A stretch of 64,000 nucleotides of DNA from JACPPO01 sp965262505 (GTDB lineage Bacteria > Acidobacteriota > Vicinamibacteria > Vicinamibacterales > UBA2999): positions 4,340,001-4,404,000 of the forward strand of contig CBDHFM010000030.1 of NCBI GenBank assembly GCA_965262505.1. Reading direction: 5' to 3'. Numbering within the stretch: position 1 is the first letter of the stretch; every line of letters begins with the position of its first letter. Under the pieces are notes generated by a model. That model did not search any database and was not told the DNA's origin. It worked only from the letters and a program-made list of their open reading frames with translations. The position numbers and the translations under genes were made by a program. Positions 16,853 through 25,755 of the stretch are shown piece by piece.

Positions 16853-17815
16853 TTACGCGCGCCCCGGCGTCCGGGACGCAGTCGCCTCCGGCGCACGCAC
16901 GTACTGCAGCCAGCCGTGCGTGTCGGGCGCATCCCCGCGAACGATCTGGAAAAAGCGCTGTTGCAGGGCTTCCGTGATCGGCCCGCGCCGGCCGCGGCCC
17001 ACTGTGATCCTGTCGACCGACCGGATGGGCGTCACCTCGACGGCCGTGCCGACGAAGAAGACCTCGTCCGCCAGGTACAGCGATTCGCGCGGCAGCGTCT
17101 GTTCGCGCACCTCGAAGCCGAGGTCGTGCGCCAGCGTGATCACGCAGTCGCGCGTGATACCCGCGAGCACGGAGTTTCCGAACGGCGGCGTGCTGATGAT
17201 CCCGTCACGGACGATGAAGATGTTCTGGCCGCTGCCCTCGCTGAGGTTGCCGTAGGTATCGAGCGCAATCGCTTCGGTGTAACCGTCGGCGGCCGCTTCC
17301 ATCTTGATCAGCTGGGCGTTGGCATAGTTGGCGACGCTTTTTGCCATCGCCGGCGTGGTGTTCGGCGCGTTGCGGGCCCAGGTCGAGATCTTGACGTCAA
17401 TCCCTTGCTCGATCGCCTCCTTCGCGAAGTAGGAGGGCCATTCCCACAGCAGGATGGCGACATCCACAGGGCAGTCGGACGGATGCACCCCCAGCGAGTT
17501 GTAGCCACGATAGACCAGGGGTCGGATATAGCACGCGCGGAACCCGTTGACCTGGATCAGCTCGACCACGGCGTCGGTGAGCGCCTGCTGGTCGTACGGC
17601 ACATCCATTCTATAGATGCGGGCCGAGTCGAGCAGCCGGCGTATGTGCGCGTCCAGGCGGAAGCAGGCGGATCCCCTGGCCGTGTCATAGCAGCGTGCCC
17701 CCTCGAACACGCCGCTGCCATAGTGGATGATGTGCGACGCGATGTGAATCTTCGCGTCGGCCCAGTCAACCAGTGAGCCGTTCATCCAGATCTTGCCCGT
17801 GCCCGGAAAAGCCAT
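16853..17815 (-). CDS. ilvE: Branched-chain amino acid aminotransferase
   Basis: The 320-residue fold-type IV PLP enzyme interconverts branched-chain amino acids and their keto acids. The PLP lysine is K171 (ANAQLIKMEA), followed by the EGSGQNIF phosphate-binding motif at 193-200 and GYTEAIALD. Its start is typical, with KIWMNGSLVDWADAKIHI. I chose ATG 17,815; upstream in-frame codons look non-native. pilT follows immediately on the same strand, an unusual but plausible operon. Confidence 0.93.
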   Translation of the reverse strand: MAFPGTGKIWMNGSLVDWADAKIHIASHIIHYGSGVFEGARCYDTARGSACFRLDAHIRRLLDSARIYRMDVPYDQQALTDAVVELIQVNGFRACYIRPLVYRGYNSLGVHPSDCPVDVAILLWEWPSYFAKEAIEQGIDVKISTWARNAPNTTPAMAKSVANYANAQLIKMEAAADGYTEAIALDTYGNLSEGSGQNIFIVRDGIISTPPFGNSVLAGITRDCVITLAHDLGFEVREQTLPRESLYLADEVFFVGTAVEVTPIRSVDRITVGRGRRGPITEALQQRFFQIVRGDAPDTHGWLQYVRAPEATASRTPGRA

Positions 17816-18002
17816 CCACGTGCTCCTTGACGCCGCCCGACTCCCAGAGCCCAAAGCCCAACCTGGGCCTCGAGATTCTGGCAACTGCCCGATCGTAATA
17901 CGTCCGCGGCCGAGCGCCGAACGGCCCGCGCGCAGGCGTGCGCGGCGGGGACCCCTCGCGACAGCCGGATATGTCGACCTTATCGGCCCGGGCGCGCGTT
18001 TT

Positions 18003-18995
18003 CTATTGTGCCTCGTTGCAGAACGGACAGCGATCCGCGCGGGCGTGGAGCGGCTTGCGGCAGTGCCAGCAGAAGCGCGGCTGCGGCGCTTCGCGGGCCC
18101 TGAGCCGCGACTGGATCTCGGTCACGGTCTCCTCGCCGCCGTGTGAGGGAGTAGTGTGCGAGGGGGTCGCGCGGCTTCGCGCCGCCTTGCGGGGGCCGGT
18201 CTTGCGCGCCGCCAGCGTGTCATTCAGCAGCTCAGCCGCGCGCTGGTACCGTGTCGTCAGATCCGGGTCGAGCGCCTTCAGGATGATGTCGTTGATCCCC
18301 TTTGGAATCTTGCTGTTCTTGAGACGCGGGGCGGTGATCAGCTCGCCCCGCATGAGCCGTTCGATGTCCGCCGGCGCCGGCGTGTCGTAGGGCAGCGAGC
18401 CGGTCAGCATCTGGTACATCGTGACGCCGACGGAGTAGACGTCGCTGGCGAATATCGCCTTCCCGCGAAACTGCTCTGGCGCCATGTAGGGCGGGCTGCC
18501 GATGACCGTGGTCCCGTGGGCGGCGATCTCGAGGAATCGCGACGTCCCGAAGTCGGTGACCTTGAGCATCCCCGTTTCGGATACCAGCATGTTGCCCGGC
18601 CGCAGGTCCCGGTGCAGGACGCCGGCGCGGTGCGCGTGATCGACGGCGTTGCAGATCTGGCACGTGAAGTCGAGGGCGCGGTTCAGATCGAGCGCGCCCT
18701 CTCGCACGATGATGTGCTCGAGCGTCTCACCGGTCACGTACTCCATGACGATAAAGAACACGTCCTCCTGCTTTTCAGCCGTGAGTACGGTGACGATGTT
18801 CGGGTGGCTCATGGAGGCGAGCAACCTCGGCTCCTTGACCATCTCGCTGAAGTCGAGGTTCTGCTTGTGCGGGACCTTGAGGGCGACCTTCTTGTCGATC
18901 CAGGTGTCTTCGGCGAGGTAGACGCTGCCGAAGCCGCCGCTGCCAAGGGGTGCAAGGATGCGGTACTTCCCGATCGTCTGACCGCGGAAAAACAT
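18003..18995 (-). CDS. Serine/threonine protein kinase with zinc-ribbon tail
   Basis: The 330-residue product has a full Hanks-type kinase domain: GSGGFGSV loop (18-25), VALK lysine K40, catalytic HRDLRPGN with D130, DFG at 148-150 and GSPPYMAPEQ at 166-175. The usual HRDLKPEN lysine is arginine here. There is no membrane helix or sensor domain. After a basic linker, a four-cysteine zinc ribbon ends the protein (C309, C312, C323, C326). It is therefore a soluble kinase; its targets are unknown. It is divergent from rsmE. Confidence 0.92.
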   Translation of the reverse strand: MFFRGQTIGKYRILAPLGSGGFGSVYLAEDTWIDKKVALKVPHKQNLDFSEMVKEPRLLASMSHPNIVTVLTAEKQEDVFFIVMEYVTGETLEHIIVREGALDLNRALDFTCQICNAVDHAHRAGVLHRDLRPGNMLVSETGMLKVTDFGTSRFLEIAAHGTTVIGSPPYMAPEQFRGKAIFASDVYSVGVTMYQMLTGSLPYDTPAPADIERLMRGELITAPRLKNSKIPKGINDIILKALDPDLTTRYQRAAELLNDTLAARKTGPRKAARSRATPSHTTPSHGGEETVTEIQSRLRAREAPQPRFCWHCRKPLHARADRCPFCNEAQ

Positions 18996-19033
18996 CTAAG
19001 GTGGCGCGAGTATAGCAGCCGCAGGCGCGCACA

Positions 19034-19039
19034 TATAAT
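19034..19039 (+). promoter_or_regulatory. -10 box directly before rsmE
   Basis: TATAAT ends 6 bp before the GTG of rsmE, which would place the transcription start at or next to the start codon. No matching -35 box is seen. It lies in the short divergent gap to the kinase gene. Confidence 0.5.
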
Positions 19040-19045
19040 CACGGC

Positions 19046-19795
19046 GTGCCCACGCGATTCCATGCCCCGGCGGCAGAAAGAACCGGCGACGTTGTCGAGC
19101 TGCCGCGCGACGAGGCACAGCACCTGTTCCGAGTCCTTCGGTTGAAGGTTGGCGCGGCGATTCGCGTGTTCAATGGACGGGGTGCCGAGTTCGACGCCGT
19201 GGTCGCCGCCGTGTCGAAGGATGGCGCGCGCGTTCGGATTGGGCCCGGCCGCGACGCCGTCCCAGAGGCGCGCGTCGCTGTCACCCTGGCGCAGGCCGTG
19301 CTCAAGGGCGACAAGATGGACGATGTGGTTCGCGATGCAGTGATGATGGGCGTCGCGGCGATTCAGCCACTCGTAGCGACGAGAAGCGAGGTCGCGCTGG
19401 CGGCGCTTCAGCGGGGCAAGCGACAGGCACGCTGGCAGCGCATCGCCGTGTCATCGGCCAAGCAATGCGGCCGCGCGGTGGTACCGGCGGTCCTCAAGCC
19501 GCGGGCATTCAAGGATCTGTCTGCATCGCTGGTGGAGATGAGGCTGCCGAGCCCAGGCCTGATGTTCGTCGAGCCGTCAGCGTCGGCCGACGTGATACGG
19601 CTTGGCGATCTGGACGGGGCGCCGCCGCGGGAGACGAGTGTCCTGGTTGGACCCGAAGGGGGCTGGACCGTAGAGGAGATCGACGGGGGCTCCGCCGCGT
19701 GCCGCCTCGTAACGCTCGGCGCCCGCACACTGCGCGCCGACGCCATGGCCGTCATCGCGCTGACTGCGCTGTTCGCGCGCTGGCGTGTGCTGTGA
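19046..19795 (+). CDS. rsmE: 16S rRNA (uracil1498-N3)-methyltransferase
   Basis: RsmE methylates U1498 of 16S rRNA. The 249-residue product has the PUA-like N-terminal domain (HLFRVLRLKVGAAI, VFNGRGAEF) and the SPOUT knot with KMDDVVRDAVMMGV, VLVGPEGGWTVEEI and LGARTLRADAMAVIAL, which is the SAM pocket. The GTG start at 19,046 is supported by the closely placed TATAAT. It is convergent with the aminopeptidase gene, 6 bp away. Confidence 0.93.
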   Translation: MPTRFHAPAAERTGDVVELPRDEAQHLFRVLRLKVGAAIRVFNGRGAEFDAVVAAVSKDGARVRIGPGRDAVPEARVAVTLAQAVLKGDKMDDVVRDAVMMGVAAIQPLVATRSEVALAALQRGKRQARWQRIAVSSAKQCGRAVVPAVLKPRAFKDLSASLVEMRLPSPGLMFVEPSASADVIRLGDLDGAPPRETSVLVGPEGGWTVEEIDGGSAACRLVTLGARTLRADAMAVIALTALFARWRVL

Positions 19796-19801
19796 GTCGT
19801 G

Positions 19802-21169
19802 TCAGTTCGACCGACTGCCAATCAGCGGGAGCAGTTCGTCGACTTCCTTCGGCAGTCCGGTGCTGAGGATCTCGGCACCGTTCGGCGTGACCAGGATCGT
19901 GTCCTCGATCCGGATGTGCAACTGCTGTTCGGGAATGTCGATGATCGGCTCGATCGCCAGCACCATGCCCGCTTCGAAGGGCAGCGACCAGTCGCCGACG
20001 TCGTGAACGGACAGGCCGACGTAGTGCCCGACGTAGGCGTACCGCGGATTGAATCCCTGCGTCCGGAAGATGTCTTCGGCGATGTTTCGCACGGTCGCGC
20101 GCGTGACGCCCGGCCGAATGGCGGCCACGATCGCCTTCTGCGCGTCGAGCGCGGCCTGGTACGCCTTGCGCTGCGCGTCGCTGAACCGGCCTGACACCGG
20201 CCATGTCCGCGTAATGTCCATCGTCAGGTAGTCCAGCGAACCGGCGTAATCCATCACGACGAGGTCGCCGGCTGTCATCTGCCGGCCGTTGTCCTCGTAG
20301 TGCCAGCGATTGCCCATGGGCCCCGAGCCGACAATGGCTGGGTAGGCGGCGGCCTGGACGCCGTGTTTGAGCATCCAGTGCGTGGCCTCTGCCTCGAGTT
20401 CGTACTCGAAGCGCCCAGGCGTCGTCGCCTCGATCGCCCGCCGGATCGCCTGCGCACTGATCTGGCCGTTGTACCGCAGGATCTCGATCTCGCGAGGCGT
20501 CTTGATCAGCCGCAGCCGATCGAGGTGCGGCGCCACGTCCTGCATCACGTAGTACGGAAAGCGTTCCCGCAGGGCCGCCACGCGCAACGCATCCTCGGTC
20601 GGATGCTGGGCAAATGGGTTGGCGAGGCGTCGGGCGGTGTTGAGGGCGGCGTCGGTCCGACTGTTGTTCACCGTGTCGCGTTCCGACAGGCGCGTCCAGA
20701 TCGTGTCGGCGCCGGGAACGCCGCGCCGCCGCGCGAGGAACTCGTGGAGCATTTGTAGCGGCTGGATCGACGCAAACCCGTACGTGCGCGTCGCGTCCGG
20801 CTCTTCGATCCAGTTGGGTCCCTCGTATTGAATCTCTCCCGCGCTCAGCTTCGGCAGGAAGAGATGCGCCTCACCGGTGGCGCCATCCATGACGAGCACC
20901 GCGTTCAGCGACTCGTTGCCGGTGAGGTAGAAGAAGTCGTTGTCCTGGCGAAACCGCAGCCCTGGAGTCGGACTGGTGGCGCCAAACATCACGAGCGTGC
21001 CGCCCTGAAGAACGCCGGCGAGCCGCTGCCGGCGCGCGGAAAATTCCTCCGGCGCGTACCCCATCCGCTCGGCCCTCGGCGACGAGGGCCAGAGGAGCGT
21101 CAACAGGGCGAGTACGACCAGGGAGCGGAAAGAGGGCGTTACGATCGCTCGAAGCTGACGCATACCCAT
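19802..21169 (-). CDS. Exported Xaa-Pro aminopeptidase (M24B)
   Basis: The 455-residue product begins with a signal peptide (about 1-33, SLVVLALLTLLWPSSPRA), then an aminopeptidase P N-terminal domain with FFYLTGNES, then the pita-bread catalytic domain. Likely metal ligands lie in VMDYAGSLDYLTMDITR, YVGHYVGLSVHD, MVLAIEPII and RIEDTILVT. The enzyme removes an N-terminal residue preceding proline, here in the periplasm or outside. It overlaps the 3' end of prmA by 31 bp, at the end of the hrcA operon. Confidence 0.9.
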   Translation of the reverse strand: MGMRQLRAIVTPSFRSLVVLALLTLLWPSSPRAERMGYAPEEFSARRQRLAGVLQGGTLVMFGATSPTPGLRFRQDNDFFYLTGNESLNAVLVMDGATGEAHLFLPKLSAGEIQYEGPNWIEEPDATRTYGFASIQPLQMLHEFLARRRGVPGADTIWTRLSERDTVNNSRTDAALNTARRLANPFAQHPTEDALRVAALRERFPYYVMQDVAPHLDRLRLIKTPREIEILRYNGQISAQAIRRAIEATTPGRFEYELEAEATHWMLKHGVQAAAYPAIVGSGPMGNRWHYEDNGRQMTAGDLVVMDYAGSLDYLTMDITRTWPVSGRFSDAQRKAYQAALDAQKAIVAAIRPGVTRATVRNIAEDIFRTQGFNPRYAYVGHYVGLSVHDVGDWSLPFEAGMVLAIEPIIDIPEQQLHIRIEDTILVTPNGAEILSTGLPKEVDELLPLIGSRSN

Positions 21170-22020
21170 TCGCCTTCCTCTGACCGGCTGCTGGCGGTGA
21201 GGTCGGAGTAGGCGGCCCGAACCGCCGCCTCCTCGTGTCGCATGAATCCGCTCAGGAGCAGGCGTCCTCCCTGAGCTGTCAGATCGCGCAGTCGGCCGGC
21301 GGCCTCGACGAGCAGTGCACTGGCCAGGTTCGCCATCACGAGGTTGAACGTGTCAGGTCCCGTCGAACGCAAATCGGTAGCGCGCAGCGTCACGTCGGCA
21401 CCGCGATTGAGCGAGAGGTTTTCTTCGGCTGCGAGGAGGGCGTCGCGGTCGTCATCAATGCCGACAACCGATACGGCTCCCAGTCGGCTCGCCGCAATCG
21501 CCAGCACGCCCGACCCGGTCCCGACGTCGATGGCCGAGTGCTCCCGCACGTCCAGATGCTGAAGCGCCGCCAGGCAGAGCCGCGTCGTCGCGTGATGCGC
21601 GGTGCCGAAACCCATGGAGGGCCGGATCACGATCACGACGGGCCGCGTGAGCGGTGTACCTCCGGTCTCGGCTGCGCGGTCCAGCTTCAACTTGCCGGTG
21701 TGAGGAATGTCCCATGGGGGCGCGACGATGATGTTGCCGACCCGCACGGCGCGGAGTTCGGCCTGAGATTTCGCCACCCAATCCTCGTCCGGGACGTCCA
21801 GCGGCTGCATGGAGAGGTCGGGGAACTGGCGGGTGAGGTCCCCGGCGGCCCTGTCACGCTCAGCGGTACCGTTGAAGAAGACCCGCCAGACGTCCGCGGT
21901 CGTTTCGTCGATCGCCACGACCTTGTAACCGATAAGCGCGGCCTGCAGAAGATCGGGGCCGTCCGGCGGGGTGGGCTTCAGCCGTCCCACCTCCAGCGCT
22001 GGCCAGGTACGTGCTGTCAT
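21139..22020 (-). CDS. prmA: Ribosomal protein L11 methyltransferase
   Basis: The 293-residue product has the PrmA N-terminal domain and a class I SAM-dependent methyltransferase core: GFGTAHHATTRLCL, DVGTGSGVLAIAASRLG (SAM loop) and NLVMANLASALLVE (the N-L-A-N-type active motif). It trimethylates L11. It overlaps dnaJ by 4 bp (ATGA). The dnaJ-prmA order is widespread in bacteria. Confidence 0.9.
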   Translation of the reverse strand: MTARTWPALEVGRLKPTPPDGPDLLQAALIGYKVVAIDETTADVWRVFFNGTAERDRAAGDLTRQFPDLSMQPLDVPDEDWVAKSQAELRAVRVGNIIVAPPWDIPHTGKLKLDRAAETGGTPLTRPVVIVIRPSMGFGTAHHATTRLCLAALQHLDVREHSAIDVGTGSGVLAIAASRLGAVSVVGIDDDRDALLAAEENLSLNRGADVTLRATDLRSTGPDTFNLVMANLASALLVEAAGRLRDLTAQGGRLLLSGFMRHEEAAVRAAYSDLTASSRSEEGEWVCVSFERS

Positions 22021-23159
22021 CCGAATATGTCCTTGACGCGATCGAATAGGCCCTTGTCGTCCTGCTGGACGATCGGCGTTGGTTCGAAGTTCTCCTCCGG
22101 CAGCGAGTCGGCCAGCTGCTTGAGGAGCTTCTTCTGGTCGCGCGTCAGCTTCTTGGGCGTCATCACCTTGACCGTCACCATAAGGTTACCGCGTCCGCGG
22201 CCGGTGACGTCCGGCATGCCGCGTCCGCGCAGGTTGAACATCGTCCCGCTCTCGGTGCCTTCAGGCACGGAAAAACGCTCTTCGCCTTCGAGCGTCGGGA
22301 TCCGCATGTCGCCGCCCATGACGAGCGTGGGGTAATTCACCGGGACCTCGCAGAACAGGTCGTTGCCTTCCCGCTGGAAGAAGGCATGGTCCTGGACGTG
22401 TATGACGACGTACAGGTCGCCAGACGGCCCACCAGAGGGGCCGGCTTCGCCTTCGGCGCCCAGCCGGAGCCGCTGGCCGGTGGCGATGCCGGCGGGGATG
22501 CGTACGGTGAGCTTGCGCTCCTTCTGCACGCGGCCCGCGCCACGGCACGTCACGCAGGGCTTCGTGACGACGGAACCGGAGCCCCGGCACTGCGCGCAGG
22601 TCCGAGCGACCGTAAAAAAGCCCTGCTGATAGCGGAGCTGGCCGCGCCCGTGGCACTGCGGGCATGCGGACGGCTTCGAGCCTGCCGCTGCGCCGCTTCC
22701 GCGGCACACCTCGCACGGCTCCTGCCTCGGAATCTGGATGTGCGTTTCGGTGCCTTTCGCGGATTCCTCGAATGAGATTTCCAGGTCGTACCGCAGATCG
22801 GCGCCGCGCTGCGGCCCGCCGCGCCGCCGGCCGCCGCCGAGGGCATCGCCAAAGCCGAAGATGTCTCCGAGCCCGCCAAAGATGTCCTCGAAGCCGGTGA
22901 AGACCGTCGGATCGAAACCACCGGTCGCGGCGCCGCCAAGGCCGGCATGTCCGAACCGGTCGTACAGGTGCCGCTTGTCGGTGTCCGCGAGGACGGCGTA
23001 CGCTTCCGCCGCTTCCTTGAACTTATTTTCGGCTTCCTTGCCTCCGGGATTGCGATCGGGATGGTGCCTCATCGCCAGCTTGCGATACGCGCTCTTGATC
23101 TCCTGGTCGCCGGCGGTCCTGGACACGCCAAGAACCTCGTAGTAGTCGCGCTTACTCAC
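22017..23159 (-). CDS. dnaJ: Chaperone DnaJ
   Basis: This 380-residue type I J-protein stimulates DnaK ATPase. The J domain has HPD at 33-35. A Gly/Phe-rich region follows (FGHAGLGGAATGGF). Four zinc-finger repeats are CEVCRGSG, CPQCHGRG, CAQCRGSG and CVTCRGAG. The C-terminal peptide-binding domains follow. It overlaps grpE and prmA by 4 bp each. No dnaK is in the window. Confidence 0.97.
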   Translation of the reverse strand: MSKRDYYEVLGVSRTAGDQEIKSAYRKLAMRHHPDRNPGGKEAENKFKEAAEAYAVLADTDKRHLYDRFGHAGLGGAATGGFDPTVFTGFEDIFGGLGDIFGFGDALGGGRRRGGPQRGADLRYDLEISFEESAKGTETHIQIPRQEPCEVCRGSGAAAGSKPSACPQCHGRGQLRYQQGFFTVARTCAQCRGSGSVVTKPCVTCRGAGRVQKERKLTVRIPAGIATGQRLRLGAEGEAGPSGGPSGDLYVVIHVQDHAFFQREGNDLFCEVPVNYPTLVMGGDMRIPTLEGEERFSVPEGTESGTMFNLRGRGMPDVTGRGRGNLMVTVKVMTPKKLTRDQKKLLKQLADSLPEENFEPTPIVQQDDKGLFDRVKDIFG

Positions 23160-23725
23160 GCTTTCGCTACCTTCACCATCGAGGGGCGCAGCAGGCGTTC
23201 CCCGAGCATGTAGCCCGTGCGGAGTTCTTCCATGACCTCGCCTTCCCGGTGCTCCACGCTGACTTCGTGGACAACCGCCTGATGGAAGCGCGGGTCGAAG
23301 TCGGCGCCGGTCGCCAGGATCGGCTTCACCCCGTGCTGGCGGAGTAACTCGATCATCTGCCGGTGGATCAGCTCGACGCCCGTCCGAAACACGTCGGCGT
23401 CGCTGCCGGCCGGCGCATCGAGCGCTCGCTCGAGGTTGTCGATGATGGGCAGGAGTTCCTCGATCGCCTCGGCCACCGCCGCATTGGCCTGGTCACGCCG
23501 CTCGCGATCGATACGCTTGCGATAGTTGTCGAACTCGGCCACCGTCCGCAGCAGCCGGTCCTGGAGCGCGTCCTTCTCGCGGAGCGATTCCGCCAGCGGG
23601 TCGGTCTCCGCAGCCGGCTCCTCGCCGCCGGCCGCCGCTTCGTCGATAGAACCCGCTTCGCCGACGGCCGCCTCGTCGGGGGCCGCTGTCTGCGTCGACT
23701 CGTCGTCGTCGAACGGGGTGGTCAT
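23156..23725 (-). CDS. grpE: Nucleotide exchange factor GrpE
   Basis: GrpE releases ADP from DnaK. The 189-residue product has an acidic, Ala/Glu-rich N-terminus (about 1-48), a long coiled coil (LREKDALQDRLLRTVAEFDN, then YRKRIDRERRD), and the C-terminal beta domain with GADFDPRFHQAV and RTGYMLGERLLRPSMVKVA. It sits 3 bp after hrcA and overlaps dnaJ by 4 bp. Confidence 0.95.
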   Translation of the reverse strand: MTTPFDDDESTQTAAPDEAAVGEAGSIDEAAAGGEEPAAETDPLAESLREKDALQDRLLRTVAEFDNYRKRIDRERRDQANAAVAEAIEELLPIIDNLERALDAPAGSDADVFRTGVELIHRQMIELLRQHGVKPILATGADFDPRFHQAVVHEVSVEHREGEVMEELRTGYMLGERLLRPSMVKVAKA

Positions 23726-23728
23726 GCG

Positions 23729-24778
23729 TTAGTGCGCGTCGCGCAGCACGCGCGACATGGCCTGAGTAGTGCCATCGACGAGCGCGATCGCGCGTGAATA
23801 GTGCATCCTCGTCGGGCCGATGACGCCGACGGTTCGGACGGCGGTGTCCTCAACCACGGTGGACGCAATCAGGCTGAACGGCCGAAGATCGGGAGCCGCG
23901 TGCTCCGCGCCGATGACGACCGTCAGTCCAGGGCCCTCGATGTACTCGTTCAGTAAACGGACCAGTCGCCCCTTCTCTTCCATCATCTCGACGAGCGCGC
24001 GCAGGGTGGCCAGCGACACGCCTTCCTGTGCCGGCCCGGCCATCAGCGACGCCGCGCCTTCCACATAGAACGCATGGTGCTTCGGCAGTTCCTCGAGCGT
24101 CGATCGCGCGAGCCGAAGCGCGCGTGTCAGCAATTGGTCGTAGAGCGTGCGCTCCTGCTGCAGCCGGGCGACTACCGCTTCGCGAACGTCGAGCAGCGGC
24201 AGGCCGGCAAACTCGGTATTCAGGTAGTTCGAGGCGCGGACAAGGTCGTCCGGCAGTACCTCCTCGCCGGCGTCCACCACCTTCTGCGTGACCTGGTTCC
24301 CACGCGAGACGACGACCACGAGGACGCGCGAGCCGCCGAGCGCCACGAATTCGAGCCGCTGCAGCACCGCCACCGGACTGCCGGAGAGCACGAATCCCAC
24401 CTGGTGGGCGGCGCGGGCGACGAGGTGCGACACGCTGGCGAGCAAGTCGTCAAGGAGCGGCGACCGTTCGGCCTGCTCGCGCAGCCGGTGCTCGACCTCG
24501 GCCGTCGGGCGCGAGCGCTTACGTCCCTCCAGCAGGCGGTCGACGAACACCCGGTAGCCGCGGTCGGTGGGCACCCGTCCCGCCGACGTGTGCGGTTGCT
24601 GCACGCAGCCCGCCGCTTCGAGCTGGGACAGGACGTGGCGGACGGTCGCCGAGGACAGGCCCAGCCCGCTCTCGCGGGCGAGGACTTGCGACGCCACCGG
24701 CTCACCCGTCGCGATGTACTCGCGGACGAGCGTGGCGAGGAGCCGTCGCGACCGTTCGGGCAGTTCGTAGGAACCCAT
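23729..24778 (-). CDS. hrcA: Heat-inducible transcription repressor HrcA
   Basis: The 349-residue product has the N-terminal winged helix (RRLLATLVREYIATGEPV, ATVRHVLSQLEAAGCVQQPH) and the GAF-like and C-terminal domains with AGRVPTDRGYRVFVD and IGPTRMHYSRAIALVD. HrcA normally binds a CIRCE inverted repeat. No CIRCE match is visible within the roughly 60 bp upstream, so autoregulation may act elsewhere. It opens an operon hrcA-grpE-dnaJ-prmA-aminopeptidase. Confidence 0.94.
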   Translation of the reverse strand: MGSYELPERSRRLLATLVREYIATGEPVASQVLARESGLGLSSATVRHVLSQLEAAGCVQQPHTSAGRVPTDRGYRVFVDRLLEGRKRSRPTAEVEHRLREQAERSPLLDDLLASVSHLVARAAHQVGFVLSGSPVAVLQRLEFVALGGSRVLVVVVSRGNQVTQKVVDAGEEVLPDDLVRASNYLNTEFAGLPLLDVREAVVARLQQERTLYDQLLTRALRLARSTLEELPKHHAFYVEGAASLMAGPAQEGVSLATLRALVEMMEEKGRLVRLLNEYIEGPGLTVVIGAEHAAPDLRPFSLIASTVVEDTAVRTVGVIGPTRMHYSRAIALVDGTTQAMSRVLRDAH

Positions 24779-24802
24779 GGCGTGCCAGTTGCTTGACCTT
24801 CA

Positions 24803-24808
24803 ATTATA
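24803..24808 (-). promoter_or_regulatory. -10 box of the hrcA operon
   Basis: On the minus strand TATAAT lies about 25 bp before the hrcA ATG. The spacer and the region about 17 bp upstream show no good TTGACA, so the promoter is weak by consensus. Confidence 0.45.
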
Positions 24809-24836
24809 GCGAATGGGCCGGATTTCTCCGGGTCGC

Positions 24837-25673
24837 TCAACGTTTTTGCAGGGCGCCGTCCCACCGCATGCTGACGGCGGCGACGTTCGGCTCGGCGATC
24901 TTCCCGTGCTTGACGGCGATGAGCTCCGCCAGAATGCTGACGGCGATCTCCTGCGGCGTAATCGCGCCGATGTCGAGCCCGATCGGCGCGTGGACCGCTT
25001 GCAGCGCGTCGGGGGAGAGTCCCTCTTCGATCAGTGCGTCGTAGATCCGCTTCACCTTGGCCCTGCTGCCGATCAGCCCCAGGTATCGCAACGGGCTCGC
25101 CGTGAGGGCACGCAGTGCATCGAGGTCGTGTGTATGACCGCGCGTCACGATCACCGCGTACGTCGTCGGCGGGAGCTGATGGGTCTCGATCCAGGTCGGG
25201 ATGTGGTCAACGACGACGTCGATCCCTGCGTTGAACCGCTCCGTGTTGGCGAACTTCTCGCGGTCGTCGATGACGTGCACCTTGAAGCCGACCTCGTGCG
25301 CCATCTTCGCGACGAAGTAGCCGATATGCCCCGCGCCGAACACGTAGACCTCGGGCGACGGTTCGAGCGGCTCGATGAACACCTCCATCTGGCCGCCGCA
25401 GACCAGGCCCGTCTCCTGCGCGAAGTCGTCGTTCAGCTCGAACTTCACGCTGAGGGGCCTGTGGCTCTTGATCGCCTCGCGCGCTTTCCAGAACGCATCG
25501 TTCTCGTAGCAGCCGCCGCCGATCGTGCCGACCGTCCAGCCGTCCGCGAAGACGAGCATCTTCGCGCCAACGCGCTGCGGCGTGGACCCTGTTGACGAGA
25601 CGATGGTGACGAGCGCCACCTCCTTGCCCTCCTGGAGCGCGTCGCTCAGTGCGGCAAAGACCTCCTGGTTCAT
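24837..25673 (-). CDS. XdhC/CoxI family protein
   Basis: The 278-residue product matches the XdhC/CoxI accessory family that handles sulfurated molybdenum cofactor for xanthine or CO dehydrogenase-type enzymes. It shows VTIVSSTGSTPQRVGAKML at the N-terminus, GGCYEND and CGGQMEVFIEP, then a Rossmann domain (VYVFGAGHIGYFVAKMA), GHTHDLDALRAL and the LGLIGSRAKVKRI segment. No molybdenum hydroxylase gene is nearby, so it appears to be an orphan. Confidence 0.88.
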   Translation of the reverse strand: MNQEVFAALSDALQEGKEVALVTIVSSTGSTPQRVGAKMLVFADGWTVGTIGGGCYENDAFWKAREAIKSHRPLSVKFELNDDFAQETGLVCGGQMEVFIEPLEPSPEVYVFGAGHIGYFVAKMAHEVGFKVHVIDDREKFANTERFNAGIDVVVDHIPTWIETHQLPPTTYAVIVTRGHTHDLDALRALTASPLRYLGLIGSRAKVKRIYDALIEEGLSPDALQAVHAPIGLDIGAITPQEIAVSILAELIAVKHGKIAEPNVAAVSMRWDGALQKR

Positions 25674-25755
25674 CTCTTGATTATAGAGCCTTGAACGGCC
25701 ACGGCGGCGGCGAGCGCGTACGGCATGCGCGTGGGCGGAGACCGCCGGCGGCGCC

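Noticed and set aside
24779..24836. Search for a CIRCE operator before hrcA
   Set aside because: No TTAGCACTC/GAGTGCTAA pair, even with several mismatches, was seen.
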